NCBI RefSeq assembly: GCF_040549485.1
Contig: NZ_JBEPTK010000001.1
Span: 620,001 to 684,000, forward strand
Length of the DNA: 64,000 bases
Direction of reading: 5' to 3'
Source: Constrictibacter sp. MBR-5
GTDB taxonomy: Bacteria > Pseudomonadota > Alphaproteobacteria > JAJUGE01
Shown one piece after another: positions 35,236 to 43,388 of this stretch; the stretch's first letter is position 1; the number at the start of each line of letters is the position of its first letter. The notes under the pieces were generated by a model, which was not told the origin of the DNA, searched no databases, and saw nothing but the letters and a program-made list of their open reading frames with translations. Both the position numbers and the translations under genes were made by a program.

Positions 35236-35270
35236 GCGGCGCGGAATCGCTTCCGCGCCGCTTTTCGTTT
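35236..35270 (+). terminator. Rho-independent terminator
   Basis: An 11-bp GC-rich stem (GCGGCGCGGAA, 35236-35246, and its complement 35251-35261) with a TCGC tetraloop is followed by TTTTCGTTT. It ends the TRAP binding-protein gene. Confidence 0.85.
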
Positions 35271-35287
35271 CGCCGCCGCGCTTCGCC

Positions 35288-35755
35288 TCAGCGGCAGGAG
35301 TCGATCCGCCGGATGTGCAGGAACCGGTGGCGCTCCCCCTGCGCTGCGCCCTGCGGGGCCGCCTGCAGCAGATAGTCCTCCGGCCGGCCCGTCGTCTTGC
35401 GCACCGTCCCCGACCAAGCCCACGGCAGGTCCGGATCCGCATTGGCGTGGGCGGTGGCACTCTCCGGCAGGAACGCCCAGTCGCGGCGGGCGGGATCGTA
35501 GCGGTAGGCGTAGACGGCGAAGGGCTGCTCGCTCTGGAACTCGAACGTGTAGGAACCGGGGGTGCGCAGCAGCATGTGCAGCGGCAGCACCTTGTCGCCG
35601 GCATCGCCGACCGCCGTATCCGGGTCGTACCAGTTCTCGAGCATCACGGCCCCTTCGCGGCACTCGACGACCAGCGCGTCCTGCGCCATCGCCGGCACCG
35701 TTCCGGCCAACAGTGCCGACGCCAGCGCGAGCGCTGCGAGCCTGCCTCGGATCAT
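35288..35755 (-). CDS. Secreted protein of unknown function
   Basis: 155 residues from ATG 35755 (GGGGGGAAGGA upstream). Residues 1-25 are a signal peptide ending VPAMA-Q. The mature protein is small, with two Cys (in VVECREGAV and at the C-terminal DSCR) that could form a disulfide, and Trp/Tyr-rich beta segments (SYTFEFQSEQPFAVYAYRYD). No known domain was recognised. It follows the old-yellow-enzyme gene on the same strand. Confidence 0.7.
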   Translation of the reverse strand: MIRGRLAALALASALLAGTVPAMAQDALVVECREGAVMLENWYDPDTAVGDAGDKVLPLHMLLRTPGSYTFEFQSEQPFAVYAYRYDPARRDWAFLPESATAHANADPDLPWAWSGTVRKTTGRPEDYLLQAAPQGAAQGERHRFLHIRRIDSCR

Positions 35756-35804
35756 TCCTTCCCCCCTTCCGACATCCCGCATCGGTCCCTTCGGCAGCAT
35801 CGGT

Positions 35805-36917
35805 TCACTCGGCCGCGTCGCGCCGGCTGAAAGCCTGCGGCCACTTGGCCGGCCGGCCGCGCTCGTACTGCGGCGGGTAGGCCGCCTCGGCGCCCAGCTC
35901 CTCGGCCGCCCGCCAGGCCCAGCGCGGCTCGTACAGCATGCCGCGCGCCAGGGCCACCATGTCGGCCTGCCCGGACGCCACGATCTCCTCGGCGTAGGCG
36001 GGCTCGCGGATCATGCCGACGGCCATCGTCGCGATGCCGGTCTCCGCCTTCACCCGCGCCGCCGCCGGGACCTGGTAGCCCGGCTTCACCGGGATGCGCG
36101 GCAGCGAGTTTCCGCCGCCAGAAATATCGACGAAGTCGCAGCCGCGCTCCTTCAGGACCGCGGCGAAGGCGACGGCGTCGTCCGGCGTGAAGCCTGCCGC
36201 GTCCCAGTCGGTGCCGTTGAAGCGGATGCCGAGCGGCTTCGGCTCCGGCCAGACCGCCCGGACGGCGTCGAAGACCTCCAGCGGGAACCGCATGCGGTTC
36301 TCCAGGCTCCCGCCATACTCGTCGTTGCGCTGGTTGGCGATCGGCGACAGGAACGAACTGAGCAGGTAGCCGTGCGCGCCGTGCAGTTCGATCAGGTCGA
36401 TGCCCAGCCTGTCGGCGCGCTGCGTCGCCTGGACGAAGTCGGCGACGACCTTGTCCATGCCCTCGCGGTCGAGGGCCAGGGGCCGGTGCCAGCCGTCGCC
36501 GAACGGCACGGCCGACGGCGCCACGGTCTGCCATGCCCCGGGTTCGCCCTCCAGCAGCGGCTTGCCGCCGTCCTGCGGCGCCTGCGCCGAGGCCTTCCGC
36601 CCGGCATGGCCGAGTTGGATGCCGATCGGGGTGTTGCCGTACCGGCGGCAGGCCTTCAGCACGCGGCCCAGCGCCGCCTCGTTCTCGTCCGACCACAGTC
36701 CCAGGCAGCCGGTGGTGATCCGACCCTCCGGCGAGATGCCGGTCGCCTCGATGATCAGCAGTCCGGCGCCCGACAGCGCATAGCCGCCCAGATGGATCAT
36801 GTGCCAGTCCGTCGCCGACCCGTCTTCGGCGCTGTACTGGCACATCGGCGCGATGACGATTCGATTCGGCAGTTCGAGGCCACGCAGCCGGATCGGCTGG
36901 AACAGCGCACTGGGCAT
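35805..36917 (-). CDS. NADH:flavin oxidoreductase (old yellow enzyme, YqjM/XenA class)
   Basis: A 370-residue FMN TIM-barrel ene-reductase. Class marks are Cys26 and Tyr28 in IAPMCQYSA, the SATDWHMIHLG stretch, QLGHAGRKAS and the catalytic pair in IELHGAHGYLLSSFLSP. It reduces activated C=C bonds, nitro compounds or quinones in the cytoplasm with NAD(P)H. It is divergent from the ICL-family gene. Confidence 0.92.
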   Translation of the reverse strand: MPSALFQPIRLRGLELPNRIVIAPMCQYSAEDGSATDWHMIHLGGYALSGAGLLIIEATGISPEGRITTGCLGLWSDENEAALGRVLKACRRYGNTPIGIQLGHAGRKASAQAPQDGGKPLLEGEPGAWQTVAPSAVPFGDGWHRPLALDREGMDKVVADFVQATQRADRLGIDLIELHGAHGYLLSSFLSPIANQRNDEYGGSLENRMRFPLEVFDAVRAVWPEPKPLGIRFNGTDWDAAGFTPDDAVAFAAVLKERGCDFVDISGGGNSLPRIPVKPGYQVPAAARVKAETGIATMAVGMIREPAYAEEIVASGQADMVALARGMLYEPRWAWRAAEELGAEAAYPPQYERGRPAKWPQAFSRRDAAE

Positions 36918-37005
36918 GGGTCGGTCTTCCTCTCACGCGACGGCGGCGCATAAGGTAGTCGGGGCAGCAACCTCACAACAAGCCTGACCGGAGGAAACCC
37001 CTAAA

Positions 37006-37869
37006 ATGCAATCGCTCCGCGCCATGATCGCCGGCCCCGAGCCGGTCACCGTTCCGCTCGTGCTCAACCCCATGATGGCGAAGCTCGCCGAAAACGCCGG
37101 ATTCCGCGCGCTCTACCTGGGCGGCGGTGCCAGCGGCTACATGAAAGTCCACCTCGAGGCGAACCTCACGCTCACCGAGATGTGTCAGGCGGCGCTGGAC
37201 ATCCGCACCGTATCGTCGCTCCCGCTGATCCTCGACGGCGCGGCCGGCTTCGGCGATCCGATGCATATGCGGCGGACGATCGGCATGACCGAGGCGGCCG
37301 GCTTCGCCGCCATCGAGATCGAAGACCAGATCCTGCCGAAGCGCGCGCACCACCATGTCGGCATCGAGCACATGGTGCCGGCCGAACTGATGGCGGCGAA
37401 GGTAAAGGAGTGCGTCGCGGCGCGCCGGAACCCGGAGACGGTGATCATCGCCCGCACCAACGGCGTGCGCGCCAGCAACATGGACGATGCACTGCGCCGG
37501 GCTGAAGCCTACCGCGAGGCAGGTGCCGACGTGCTACTGCTCAGCCCGCGCAATCCGGAGGAGATCCGCCATATCGGCGAGCGTCTCGGCGGGCCGCTGA
37601 TGTATCTGTGCAAGCCGGGCGGCGTGGCGAGTTCGGGGATGACGGCGGCGGACCTGCATTCGCTCGGCTGGCGGATCCTGGCCGACCCGCAGACGCTCGT
37701 GCTGGCGATGTACGAGAACGCGCGCAGCGTGTACGCCGAGATGGCCAAGGACTTCGCCGTCACCTCACGGCCGCTCGCCGACTGGGGCACCCTTCAGCAC
37801 GAACTTCACGATGCGATCGGCCTGGATATCCTCCTGGATATCGAGAAGCGTACCGTGGAGAAAGGCTGA
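37006..37869 (+). CDS. Isocitrate lyase/PEP mutase-family enzyme without the catalytic Cys
   Basis: A 287-residue TIM-barrel protein. The active-site loop, KKCGH in isocitrate lyase and KRCGH in 2-methylisocitrate lyases, reads PKRAHHHVG (residues 111-119), so the Cys is Ala114. The metal motif, usually DxDxGxG-D, reads DGAAGFGD (78-85), with Asp78 and Asp85 kept but the middle Asp lost. C-C lyase chemistry of the normal kind is therefore doubtful; a decarboxylase or hydrolase is possible. GGAGG lies upstream. Confidence 0.82.
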   Translation: MQSLRAMIAGPEPVTVPLVLNPMMAKLAENAGFRALYLGGGASGYMKVHLEANLTLTEMCQAALDIRTVSSLPLILDGAAGFGDPMHMRRTIGMTEAAGFAAIEIEDQILPKRAHHHVGIEHMVPAELMAAKVKECVAARRNPETVIIARTNGVRASNMDDALRRAEAYREAGADVLLLSPRNPEEIRHIGERLGGPLMYLCKPGGVASSGMTAADLHSLGWRILADPQTLVLAMYENARSVYAEMAKDFAVTSRPLADWGTLQHELHDAIGLDILLDIEKRTVEKG

Positions 37870-37897
37870 GCAAAGGCCTCAGACGACTGGACCCGCT

Positions 37898-37913
37898 GCT
37901 CTCCGCGGAGAGC
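37898..37913. terminator. Palindrome between convergent genes
   Basis: GCTCTCCGCGGAGAGC is a perfect 16-base palindrome, extendable by flanking CCGC/GGCGG, between the ICL-family stop (37869) and the stop of the 51-residue protein (37924). There is no U-tract; it may serve as a bidirectional 3' end. Confidence 0.45.
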
Positions 37914-37923
37914 GGCGGCCCCG

Positions 37924-38079
37924 TCAGCCGCCGGTCGCGCTGCCGTTGTCGCGTGTGCGGATGGCACGCATCGGCGGCCGGTGGTTGAAGGTGAGGCTCA
38001 TGAGTGCGATGCCGCCGAGGACCGAGCAGATAACGAAGAAGCCGATCAGCAGCATGGCGATGGCAAGTTCTGCGCTCAT
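37924..38079 (-). CDS. Small single-pass membrane protein
   Basis: A 51-residue open frame with a strong ribosome site (GGGAGGGATAGG directly before ATG 38079). It has one hydrophobic segment (about residues 5-30, LAIAMLLIGFFVICSVLGG) and a basic tail (NHRPPMRAIRTRD), giving a likely N-out/C-in topology. No family was recognised. It stands alone, divergent from the DeoR gene and convergent with the ICL-family gene. Confidence 0.65.
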   Translation of the reverse strand: MSAELAIAMLLIGFFVICSVLGGIALMSLTFNHRPPMRAIRTRDNGSATGG

Positions 38080-38102
38080 CCTATCCCTCCCTGATCACAT
38101 CA

Positions 38103-38120
38103 CTGTCACATTTCAGATCA
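38103..38120 (+). promoter_or_regulatory. Weak Pho-box-like direct repeats
   Basis: CTGTCAC-ATTT-CAGATCA gives one good and one poor 7-bp PhoB-type repeat, with a related TGATCAC at 38092-38098. It lies in the divergent region between the small membrane protein and the DeoR gene, about 195 bases before the latter. The second repeat is weak, so this is a low-confidence call. Confidence 0.2.
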
Positions 38121-38235
38121 TAAAGCCGGGTTAACGAGCAGGGTTCCGGCACCGGAGGTAATTTTCCGTCGCCTCGGACCCGATTCCTTGCCCAATCGGT
38201 CGCCGTGCTGATCGAAAAGCTGTCATGATTCTGCA

Positions 38236-38286
38236 AACGAAACCGGCTAATGTTCGAACGAACACCGGCCTGAGCGCTGGAACGAA
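38236..38286 (+). promoter_or_regulatory. Three AACGAA repeats: DeoR/GlpR-type operator candidate
   Basis: AACGAA occurs at 38236-38241, 38257-38262 and 38281-38286, about two helical turns apart, 28-78 bases before the DeoR-family ATG. DeoR/GlpR repressors often bind TTCG/CGAA-containing repeats; autoregulation is a reasonable inference. Confidence 0.45.
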
Positions 38287-38313
38287 CGCACGCACGGTCG
38301 CCGCAGACAGCGC

Positions 38314-39099
38314 ATGGAAGCCGCACGCCGACAGAGGGAAATCGCCGAACTGACGCGGGTCGAAGGATTCGCGTCGGTGGAGCGGCTCGCCCAGCGGTAC
38401 GGGGTGTCGCCGCAGACGATCCGCCGCGACATCAACCTGCTCTGCGACCGCGGCGTCGTCCGCCGGCTCCGCGGCGGCGCCGGTATGCCGGCCGTCCCCG
38501 ACGAGACGGCGAACATCGCCTACGACGCGCGCCAGGTGATGAATCTCCAGGCCAAGCGCCGGATCGCTGCGCTGGTCGCCGAGCGCATTCCCGATGGTTC
38601 GTCGGTATCGATCGGCATCGGCACGACCCCGGAGCAGGTGGCCGTCGCCCTCGCCCAGCGCCGCGGCCTTGCGGTCGTGACCAACAACATGAACGCGGCC
38701 ATGGTGCTCTGCCGCAACGAAACGAACGCCGTTACCATCGTCGGCGGCCGCCTGCGCAACCGCGACCGCGACGTCACCGGCGACCCGGCGGTCGCCGTCT
38801 TCGCGACGTTCAGGGTCGACTTCGCCGTGTTCGGCGTCGGCGGCATCGACGAGGATGGCGGCCTGCTCGATTTCGACAGCGACGAGGTGCGCACGCGCGC
38901 CGCCATGGCGGCCAATGCGCGTTCGCGCCTGCTGGTGGCCGACCGCAGCAAGTTCGGCCGCAACGCCTTTGCCCGGGGCGGCAACCTGGGCGAGATGGAC
39001 GCGCTCTTCACCGATGGCCCGGTGCCGCCGGCCTTCGCCGCCATGGTCGCCGCCAGCGGCGTCGACCTCAACGTAGCCGCCGCGCCGGAAACGCCATGA
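38314..39099 (+). CDS. DeoR/GlpR-family transcriptional regulator
   Basis: A 261-residue repressor. The N-terminal HTH signature is complete (REIAELTRVEGFASVERLAQRYGVSPQTIRRDINLLCDRGVVRRLRGG), followed by a sugar-phosphate-binding DeoRC domain with GIGTTPEQVA, VTNNMNAA and the ISOCOT-fold signature FAVFGVGGIDEDGG. The effector is likely a phosphorylated sugar or glycerol 3-phosphate. Its stop overlaps the start of the ATPase gene (ATGA), so it heads and probably controls the operon. Confidence 0.92.
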   Translation: MEAARRQREIAELTRVEGFASVERLAQRYGVSPQTIRRDINLLCDRGVVRRLRGGAGMPAVPDETANIAYDARQVMNLQAKRRIAALVAERIPDGSSVSIGIGTTPEQVAVALAQRRGLAVVTNNMNAAMVLCRNETNAVTIVGGRLRNRDRDVTGDPAVAVFATFRVDFAVFGVGGIDEDGGLLDFDSDEVRTRAAMAANARSRLLVADRSKFGRNAFARGGNLGEMDALFTDGPVPPAFAAMVAASGVDLNVAAAPETP

Positions 39100-40193
39100 C
39101 GATCGATGGACAGGAGATCCGCGTCGAGCGGCTGGTCAAGGACTGGGCGGGCACGCGGGCCGTGGACGGCATCTCCTTCACCGCCGAGCCGGGCAGCTTC
39201 ACAGTCCTTCTGGGGCCCAGCGGCTGCGGCAAGTCGACGACGCTGCGCCTCGTCGCCGGCATCGAGACGGCCACCGACGGCCGCATCGCCATCGGCGCGC
39301 GCGACGTGACCGGCCTGCCGCCGGGCGAACGCCATATCTCGATGGTCTTCCAGACCTACGCGCTGTTTCCGCACCTGACCGTGGGCGAGAACATCGTCTT
39401 CGGCCTGCGGGTGCGGAAGCTGCCGAAAGCCGAGCGCGAAGAGCGCCTGAAGCGGGTCGCCGACCTGCTCGGCATCACCCACCTGCTCGACCGCCGTCCC
39501 TCGCAGATTTCCGGCGGGCAGCAGCAGCGCGTGGCGCTCGGCCGCGCCATCGTCGCCGAGACGCCGGTCTGCCTGATGGACGAGCCGCTGTCGAACCTCG
39601 ACGCCAAGCTGCGCCACGAGATGCGCCAGGAGATCCGTGGCCTGCAGCAGCGGCTCGGCATCACCATGCTCTACGTCACCCACGACCAGGCCGAGGCGAT
39701 GAGCATGGCCGACCGGGTCATCCTGATGCGCGACGGCCGCATCGAGCAGGACGCGCCGCCGGACGAACTCTACGACCGCCCCGCCACGGCCTTCGCCGCG
39801 CGCTTCATCGGCACCCCGCCGATGAACCTGCTCGCTCTCGCCGACGCTCCGTCGGGGGCCGTCGTTCGCGGCACCGACGCCGCAATCGGCTTCGGCGCCG
39901 GCGAGGGGATGCTGCTGGGCGTGCGTCCCGAGGACCTGGCGTTTGCCGAGACCGGCCTGCCGGCGCGTGTCGTCGCCGTCGAGTATCTGGGCGCCGACAG
40001 CCTCGTCGCCTGCATGGTGGCGGGCGAGGCCTGCGACGTCCGCGTACCCGGCCGCGCCGCCCTGCGCCCCGGCGACACCTGCTTCATCCGCCTGCCCCCC
40101 ACGGGCCGGCTGCACCTGTTCGACGCGGCGAGCGGGAGACGCCGCGACGATACCGCCCGCCGCTCCGACCGACCGGCCACGGCCGGCGCCTGA
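39096..40193 (+). CDS. ABC transporter ATP-binding protein, UgpC/MalK type
   Basis: A 365-residue ATPase. Walker [11 protein letters not shown] near residue 45, signature ISGGQQQRVALGRAI, Walker [14 protein letters not shown] and switch His YVTHDQAEAM are intact; the C-terminal regulatory TOBE region (from about 240) is shorter and more divergent than in the second UgpC. Translationally coupled to the DeoR gene. With the binding protein and permeases that follow it forms a glycerol-3-phosphate- or sugar-type importer. Confidence 0.9.
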   Translation: MTIDGQEIRVERLVKDWAGTRAVDGISFTAEPGSFTVLLGPSGCGKSTTLRLVAGIETATDGRIAIGARDVTGLPPGERHISMVFQTYALFPHLTVGENIVFGLRVRKLPKAEREERLKRVADLLGITHLLDRRPSQISGGQQQRVALGRAIVAETPVCLMDEPLSNLDAKLRHEMRQEIRGLQQRLGITMLYVTHDQAEAMSMADRVILMRDGRIEQDAPPDELYDRPATAFAARFIGTPPMNLLALADAPSGAVVRGTDAAIGFGAGEGMLLGVRPEDLAFAETGLPARVVAVEYLGADSLVACMVAGEACDVRVPGRAALRPGDTCFIRLPPTGRLHLFDAASGRRRDDTARRSDRPATAGA

Positions 40194-40247
40194 GAGACAG
40201 CGCCGGGCGTCATTGTCCGAGCGAACCACGACCCGTCAGGAGACTTC

Positions 40248-41537
40248 ATGCGACTGTTCAACCGATCCACCCTCGCCGGCTTGGCCACCGCCGCCGGCCT
40301 CGCCTTCGCCGCGGCCCCCGCGGCGGCCGACGTCGAACTCACCATGTACTATCCGGTCGCCGTCGGCGGCCCGGTCACCAAGGTGGTCGACGGGATGACC
40401 GCCGCCTTCACGAAGGACCATCCCGACATCAAGGTGACGGCCGTCTATGCCGGCAACTACGACGACACGCGCACGAAGGCGCTCGCCGCGCTCAAGGCCG
40501 GCCAGCCGGTGCAACTCTCGGTGCTGTTCTCCATCGACCTGTTCGAGCTGATCGACCAGGGCGTGATCGTGCCCTTCGAGGACGTCGTCAAGACCGACGC
40601 CGACAAGGCCTGGCTCGACAGCTTCTATCCGTCGCTGATGGCGAACGGCAAGACGCAGGGCAAGACCTGGGGCATTCCCTTCCAGCGCTCGACCATCGTC
40701 CTCTACTACAACAAGGACGCGTTCAAGGAGGCCGGCCTCGACCCCGAGAAGGCGCCCGCCACCTGGGCCGACATGCAGGCCATGGGCGAGAAGCTCGTGA
40801 AGAAGGACGCGTCGGGCAACGTCGAGCGCTACGGCGTCATGGTGCCGTCGACCGGCTACCCCTACTGGATGTTCCAGGCCTTCGCCAAGCAGAACGGCGA
40901 GGTCCTGATGAACCAGGACGGCACCGAGACCTATTTCGACAAGCCGAAGGTCGTCGAAGCCCTCTCCTACTGGCGCGAACTGGGCCAGAAGGGCGTGATG
41001 CCCTCCGGCACCGTCGAATGGGGCACCCTGCGCGACCAGTTCCTGCAGGGCAAGACCGCCATGATGTGGCACACCACGGGAAACCTGACCGCCGTGCGCA
41101 AGGGTGCGACCTTCGACTTCGGCGTCGCCATGCTGCCCGCCAGCAAGGAGCGCGGCTCGCCCACCGGCGGCGGCAACTTCTACATCTTCGAGAAGGCGAG
41201 CCCGGCCGAGCGTGAGGCCGCCCTCACCTTCATCAAGTGGATGACCGCACCGGAGCGCGCCGCCCAGTGGTCGATCGACACCGGCTACGTCGCCGTGACG
41301 CCGGCCGCCTACGAAACCGAGACGCTGAAGAAGTACGTCGCCGACTTCCCGCCGGCGGCCGTCGCGCGCGACCAGCTCGACCATTCGGTGGCGGAGTTCT
41401 CGGTCCATGAGAACGCCCGCGTGAAGAAGGCCCTCGACGACGCCATCCAGGCCACCCTCACCGGCGGCAAGGAGCCGAAGGCCGCACTGACCGAAGCCCA
41501 GGCCACCGCCGACCGGATCCTGAAGCGGTACCGGTAA
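40248..41537 (+). CDS. ABC transporter extracellular binding protein (UgpB-like)
   Basis: A 429-residue periplasmic protein with signal peptide (1-27, ending AAA-D). The fold is family 1 binding protein: MYYPVAVGGPVTKVVDGM at the start, IPFQRSTIVLYYNKDAFKEAGLDPEKAPATW, GGGNFYIFEKASPAEREAA. It keeps the UgpB layout but is clearly more divergent from E. coli UgpB than the copy at 58657. AGGAG precedes the ATG. The ligand may be another glycerol- or sugar-phosphate. Confidence 0.85.
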   Translation: MRLFNRSTLAGLATAAGLAFAAAPAAADVELTMYYPVAVGGPVTKVVDGMTAAFTKDHPDIKVTAVYAGNYDDTRTKALAALKAGQPVQLSVLFSIDLFELIDQGVIVPFEDVVKTDADKAWLDSFYPSLMANGKTQGKTWGIPFQRSTIVLYYNKDAFKEAGLDPEKAPATWADMQAMGEKLVKKDASGNVERYGVMVPSTGYPYWMFQAFAKQNGEVLMNQDGTETYFDKPKVVEALSYWRELGQKGVMPSGTVEWGTLRDQFLQGKTAMMWHTTGNLTAVRKGATFDFGVAMLPASKERGSPTGGGNFYIFEKASPAEREAALTFIKWMTAPERAAQWSIDTGYVAVTPAAYETETLKKYVADFPPAAVARDQLDHSVAEFSVHENARVKKALDDAIQATLTGGKEPKAALTEAQATADRILKRYR

Positions 41538-41553
41538 CTCTTCCTTTCTGTGT

Positions 41554-41662
41554 CACCCCGCCCTTCGAGACGCCGGCTGCGCCGGCTCCTCAGGGCGGGG
41601 TGGTGCTTTTCGCCGATTAGGTCCTCGTCCTGAGGAGGCCCGAAGGGCCGTCTCGAAGGGCG
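41554..41662. repeat. Inverted pair of palindromic intergenic repeats
   Basis: Two related units face each other between the binding-protein and permease genes. Unit 1 (41554-41602) is a hairpin with exact 11-bp outer arms (CACCCCGCCCT / AGGGCGGGGTG) and an inner GCCGGC-TGC-GCCGGC stem, followed by CTTTT. Unit 2 (41629-41662) holds the same ends in opposite order (CCTGAGGAG ... CTCGAAGGGCG) around GGCCC-GAA-GGGCC. The shared ends, CGCCCTTCGAGACG and CTCCTCAGG, look like a dispersed REP/BIME-type family known from alphaproteobacteria. Likely an mRNA stabiliser or attenuator. Confidence 0.75.
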
Positions 41663-41697
41663 CGGACCGGTCCAACGCCCTCGGAGCATCCACCCCC

Positions 41698-42588
41698 TTG
41701 CCCGCCCACCGCCGCGTCACCGTCCATCCCCACGCCCAGGCTTGGCTGCTGCTGCTGCCGGCGCTCGTGCTGCTGGTCGCCTTCACCCACTGGCCGATCG
41801 TCGCCAGCCTCTGGGACAGCGTCCACTCCACGCCGCGCGGCATGCGGCCGAAGGCCTTCGTCGGGCTCGACAACTACGCCTTTATGATCGACGACCCGGT
41901 CTTCTGGCAGGTGATGTGGAACAACCTGCTGTTCGCGCTCGGCACGATCCCCGCCTCGATCGCCCTGGCGCTGCTGATGGCCGTCTTCGTCAACGAGCGG
42001 CTTCCGGCGCGCGGCGCGGTGCGGCTCGCCTACTTCACCCCGACCGTCCTGCCGATGGTCGCGGTCGCCAGCATCTGGCTGTTCTTCTTCACGCCGCAGC
42101 TCGGCCTGCTCGACCAGGTGCGCGCCGCGTTCGGCGCCGGGCCGCACAACTGGCTCGGCGACCCGTCGACGGTGCTCTGGTGCATCGTGGTCATGACGGT
42201 GTGGAAGGAGGCCGGCTTCTTCATGATCTTCTATCTGGCAGCCCTTCAGGCGATCCCGCCGAACCTCACCGAGGCGGCCGCCGTCGAGGGCGCCTCGCGC
42301 TGGTACACCTTCCGCCGCGTCGTCCTGCCGCTGCTGATGCCGACGACGCTGTTCGTGCTGATCAACGCGACCATCAACTCGTTCAAGCTGGTCGACCAGC
42401 TCTTCATCCTGACCAAGGGCGGCCCGGACAACGCCTCCAGCCTGCTGCTCTACTACATCTACGAGACGGCCTTCGCCTTCAACGACTGGGCCTATGCGGC
42501 GACGCTGACCGCCGTGCTGATCGGCCTGCTCGGCGGCCTCGCCCTGATCCAGTTCGTCCTCATCGAGCGCCGGGTGCACTACCGATGA
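41698..42588 (+). CDS. ABC transporter permease (UgpA-like)
   Basis: A 296-residue inner-membrane permease with six membrane segments and EAA loop TEAAAVEGASRWYTFRRVVLPLLMP. The start appears to be TTG 41698, the only initiation-type codon that includes the full first helix; a GGAG lies 13 bases upstream. The weak start and the preceding hairpins suggest lower expression than the binding protein. Overlaps the next gene by four bases. Confidence 0.88.
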   Translation: MPAHRRVTVHPHAQAWLLLLPALVLLVAFTHWPIVASLWDSVHSTPRGMRPKAFVGLDNYAFMIDDPVFWQVMWNNLLFALGTIPASIALALLMAVFVNERLPARGAVRLAYFTPTVLPMVAVASIWLFFFTPQLGLLDQVRAAFGAGPHNWLGDPSTVLWCIVVMTVWKEAGFFMIFYLAALQAIPPNLTEAAAVEGASRWYTFRRVVLPLLMPTTLFVLINATINSFKLVDQLFILTKGGPDNASSLLLYYIYETAFAFNDWAYAATLTAVLIGLLGGLALIQFVLIERRVHYR

Positions 42589-43388
42589 AGACGCGCTCCC
42601 TGGAGACGGTCGCCGCCTGGGCGCTCGCCCTGCTCTGGATCCTGCCGCTCGCCTATGCGCTGTGGGCGGCGATCCATCCGCCGGCCTACGCCACCCGCTT
42701 CGAGCTGGGGGCGCCGCTCTCCCTGGAGAACTTCCGCCGCGCCTGGGAGATCGCGCCTTTTCCGCGCTACTTCCTCAACACCGTCATGCTGGTGACGATG
42801 GTGCTGGCGGGCCAGTTCCTGCTCTGCACCCTCGCCGCCTACGCCTTCGCGCGCTACGCCTTTCCCGGCCGCGACGTCGCCTTCGCCCTGATCATGGTGC
42901 AGATCCTGATCATGCCGGAGGTGCTGCTGGTCGAGAACTACATGACGATCGCGCGCATCGGTCTCGTCGACACGGTGCCGGCGATCGCATTGCCCTACGT
43001 CGCCTCGGCCTTCGGCATCTTCCTGCTGCGCCAGACCTTCAAGCAGGTGCCGCGCGAACTGGAGGAGGCGGCGCTGGTGGAGGGGGCCGGGCCGCTGACC
43101 ATCCTGTGGCGCGTCTACGTGCCCCTCGCCCGGCCGACCTACCTCGCCTACGCGCTGGTCTCGATCAGCTACCACTGGAACAACTTCCTGTGGCCGCTGG
43201 TCATCACCAGCTCGGTCGAGACGCGGCCGATCACGGTCGGACTCGGCGTCTTCGCCGCGCCGGAGACCGGCGTGAACTGGGCGGTGATCTCCGCCGGCAC
43301 GCTCATCTCGGTGGCGCCGCTGCTGATCGCCTTCCTGCTCTTCCAGCGTCAGTTCGTGCAGAGCTTCATGCGGGCGGGAATCCGTTAG
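42585..43388 (+). CDS. ABC transporter permease (UgpE-like)
   Basis: A 267-residue permease with about six membrane helices and EAA loop LEEAALVEGAGPLTILWRVYVPLARP. ATG 42585 overlaps the previous stop (ATGA). It is the last gene of the DeoR-led operon, and its end overlaps the convergent GST gene by 23 bases. Confidence 0.9.
   Translation: MKTRSLETVAAWALALLWILPLAYALWAAIHPPAYATRFELGAPLSLENFRRAWEIAPFPRYFLNTVMLVTMVLAGQFLLCTLAAYAFARYAFPGRDVAFALIMVQILIMPEVLLVENYMTIARIGLVDTVPAIALPYVASAFGIFLLRQTFKQVPRELEEAALVEGAGPLTILWRVYVPLARPTYLAYALVSISYHWNNFLWPLVITSSVETRPITVGLGVFAAPETGVNWAVISAGTLISVAPLLIAFLLFQRQFVQSFMRAGIR

Noticed and set aside
38091-38120. CRP/FNR-type site in TGTGA-like repeats
   Set aside because: The TGTGA units are direct, not inverted, repeats, so they do not form a CRP palindrome.
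43366-43388. Possible frameshift from overlapping permease and GST ends
   Set aside because: Both proteins have normal C-termini; a short convergent overlap is ordinary in this dense genome.
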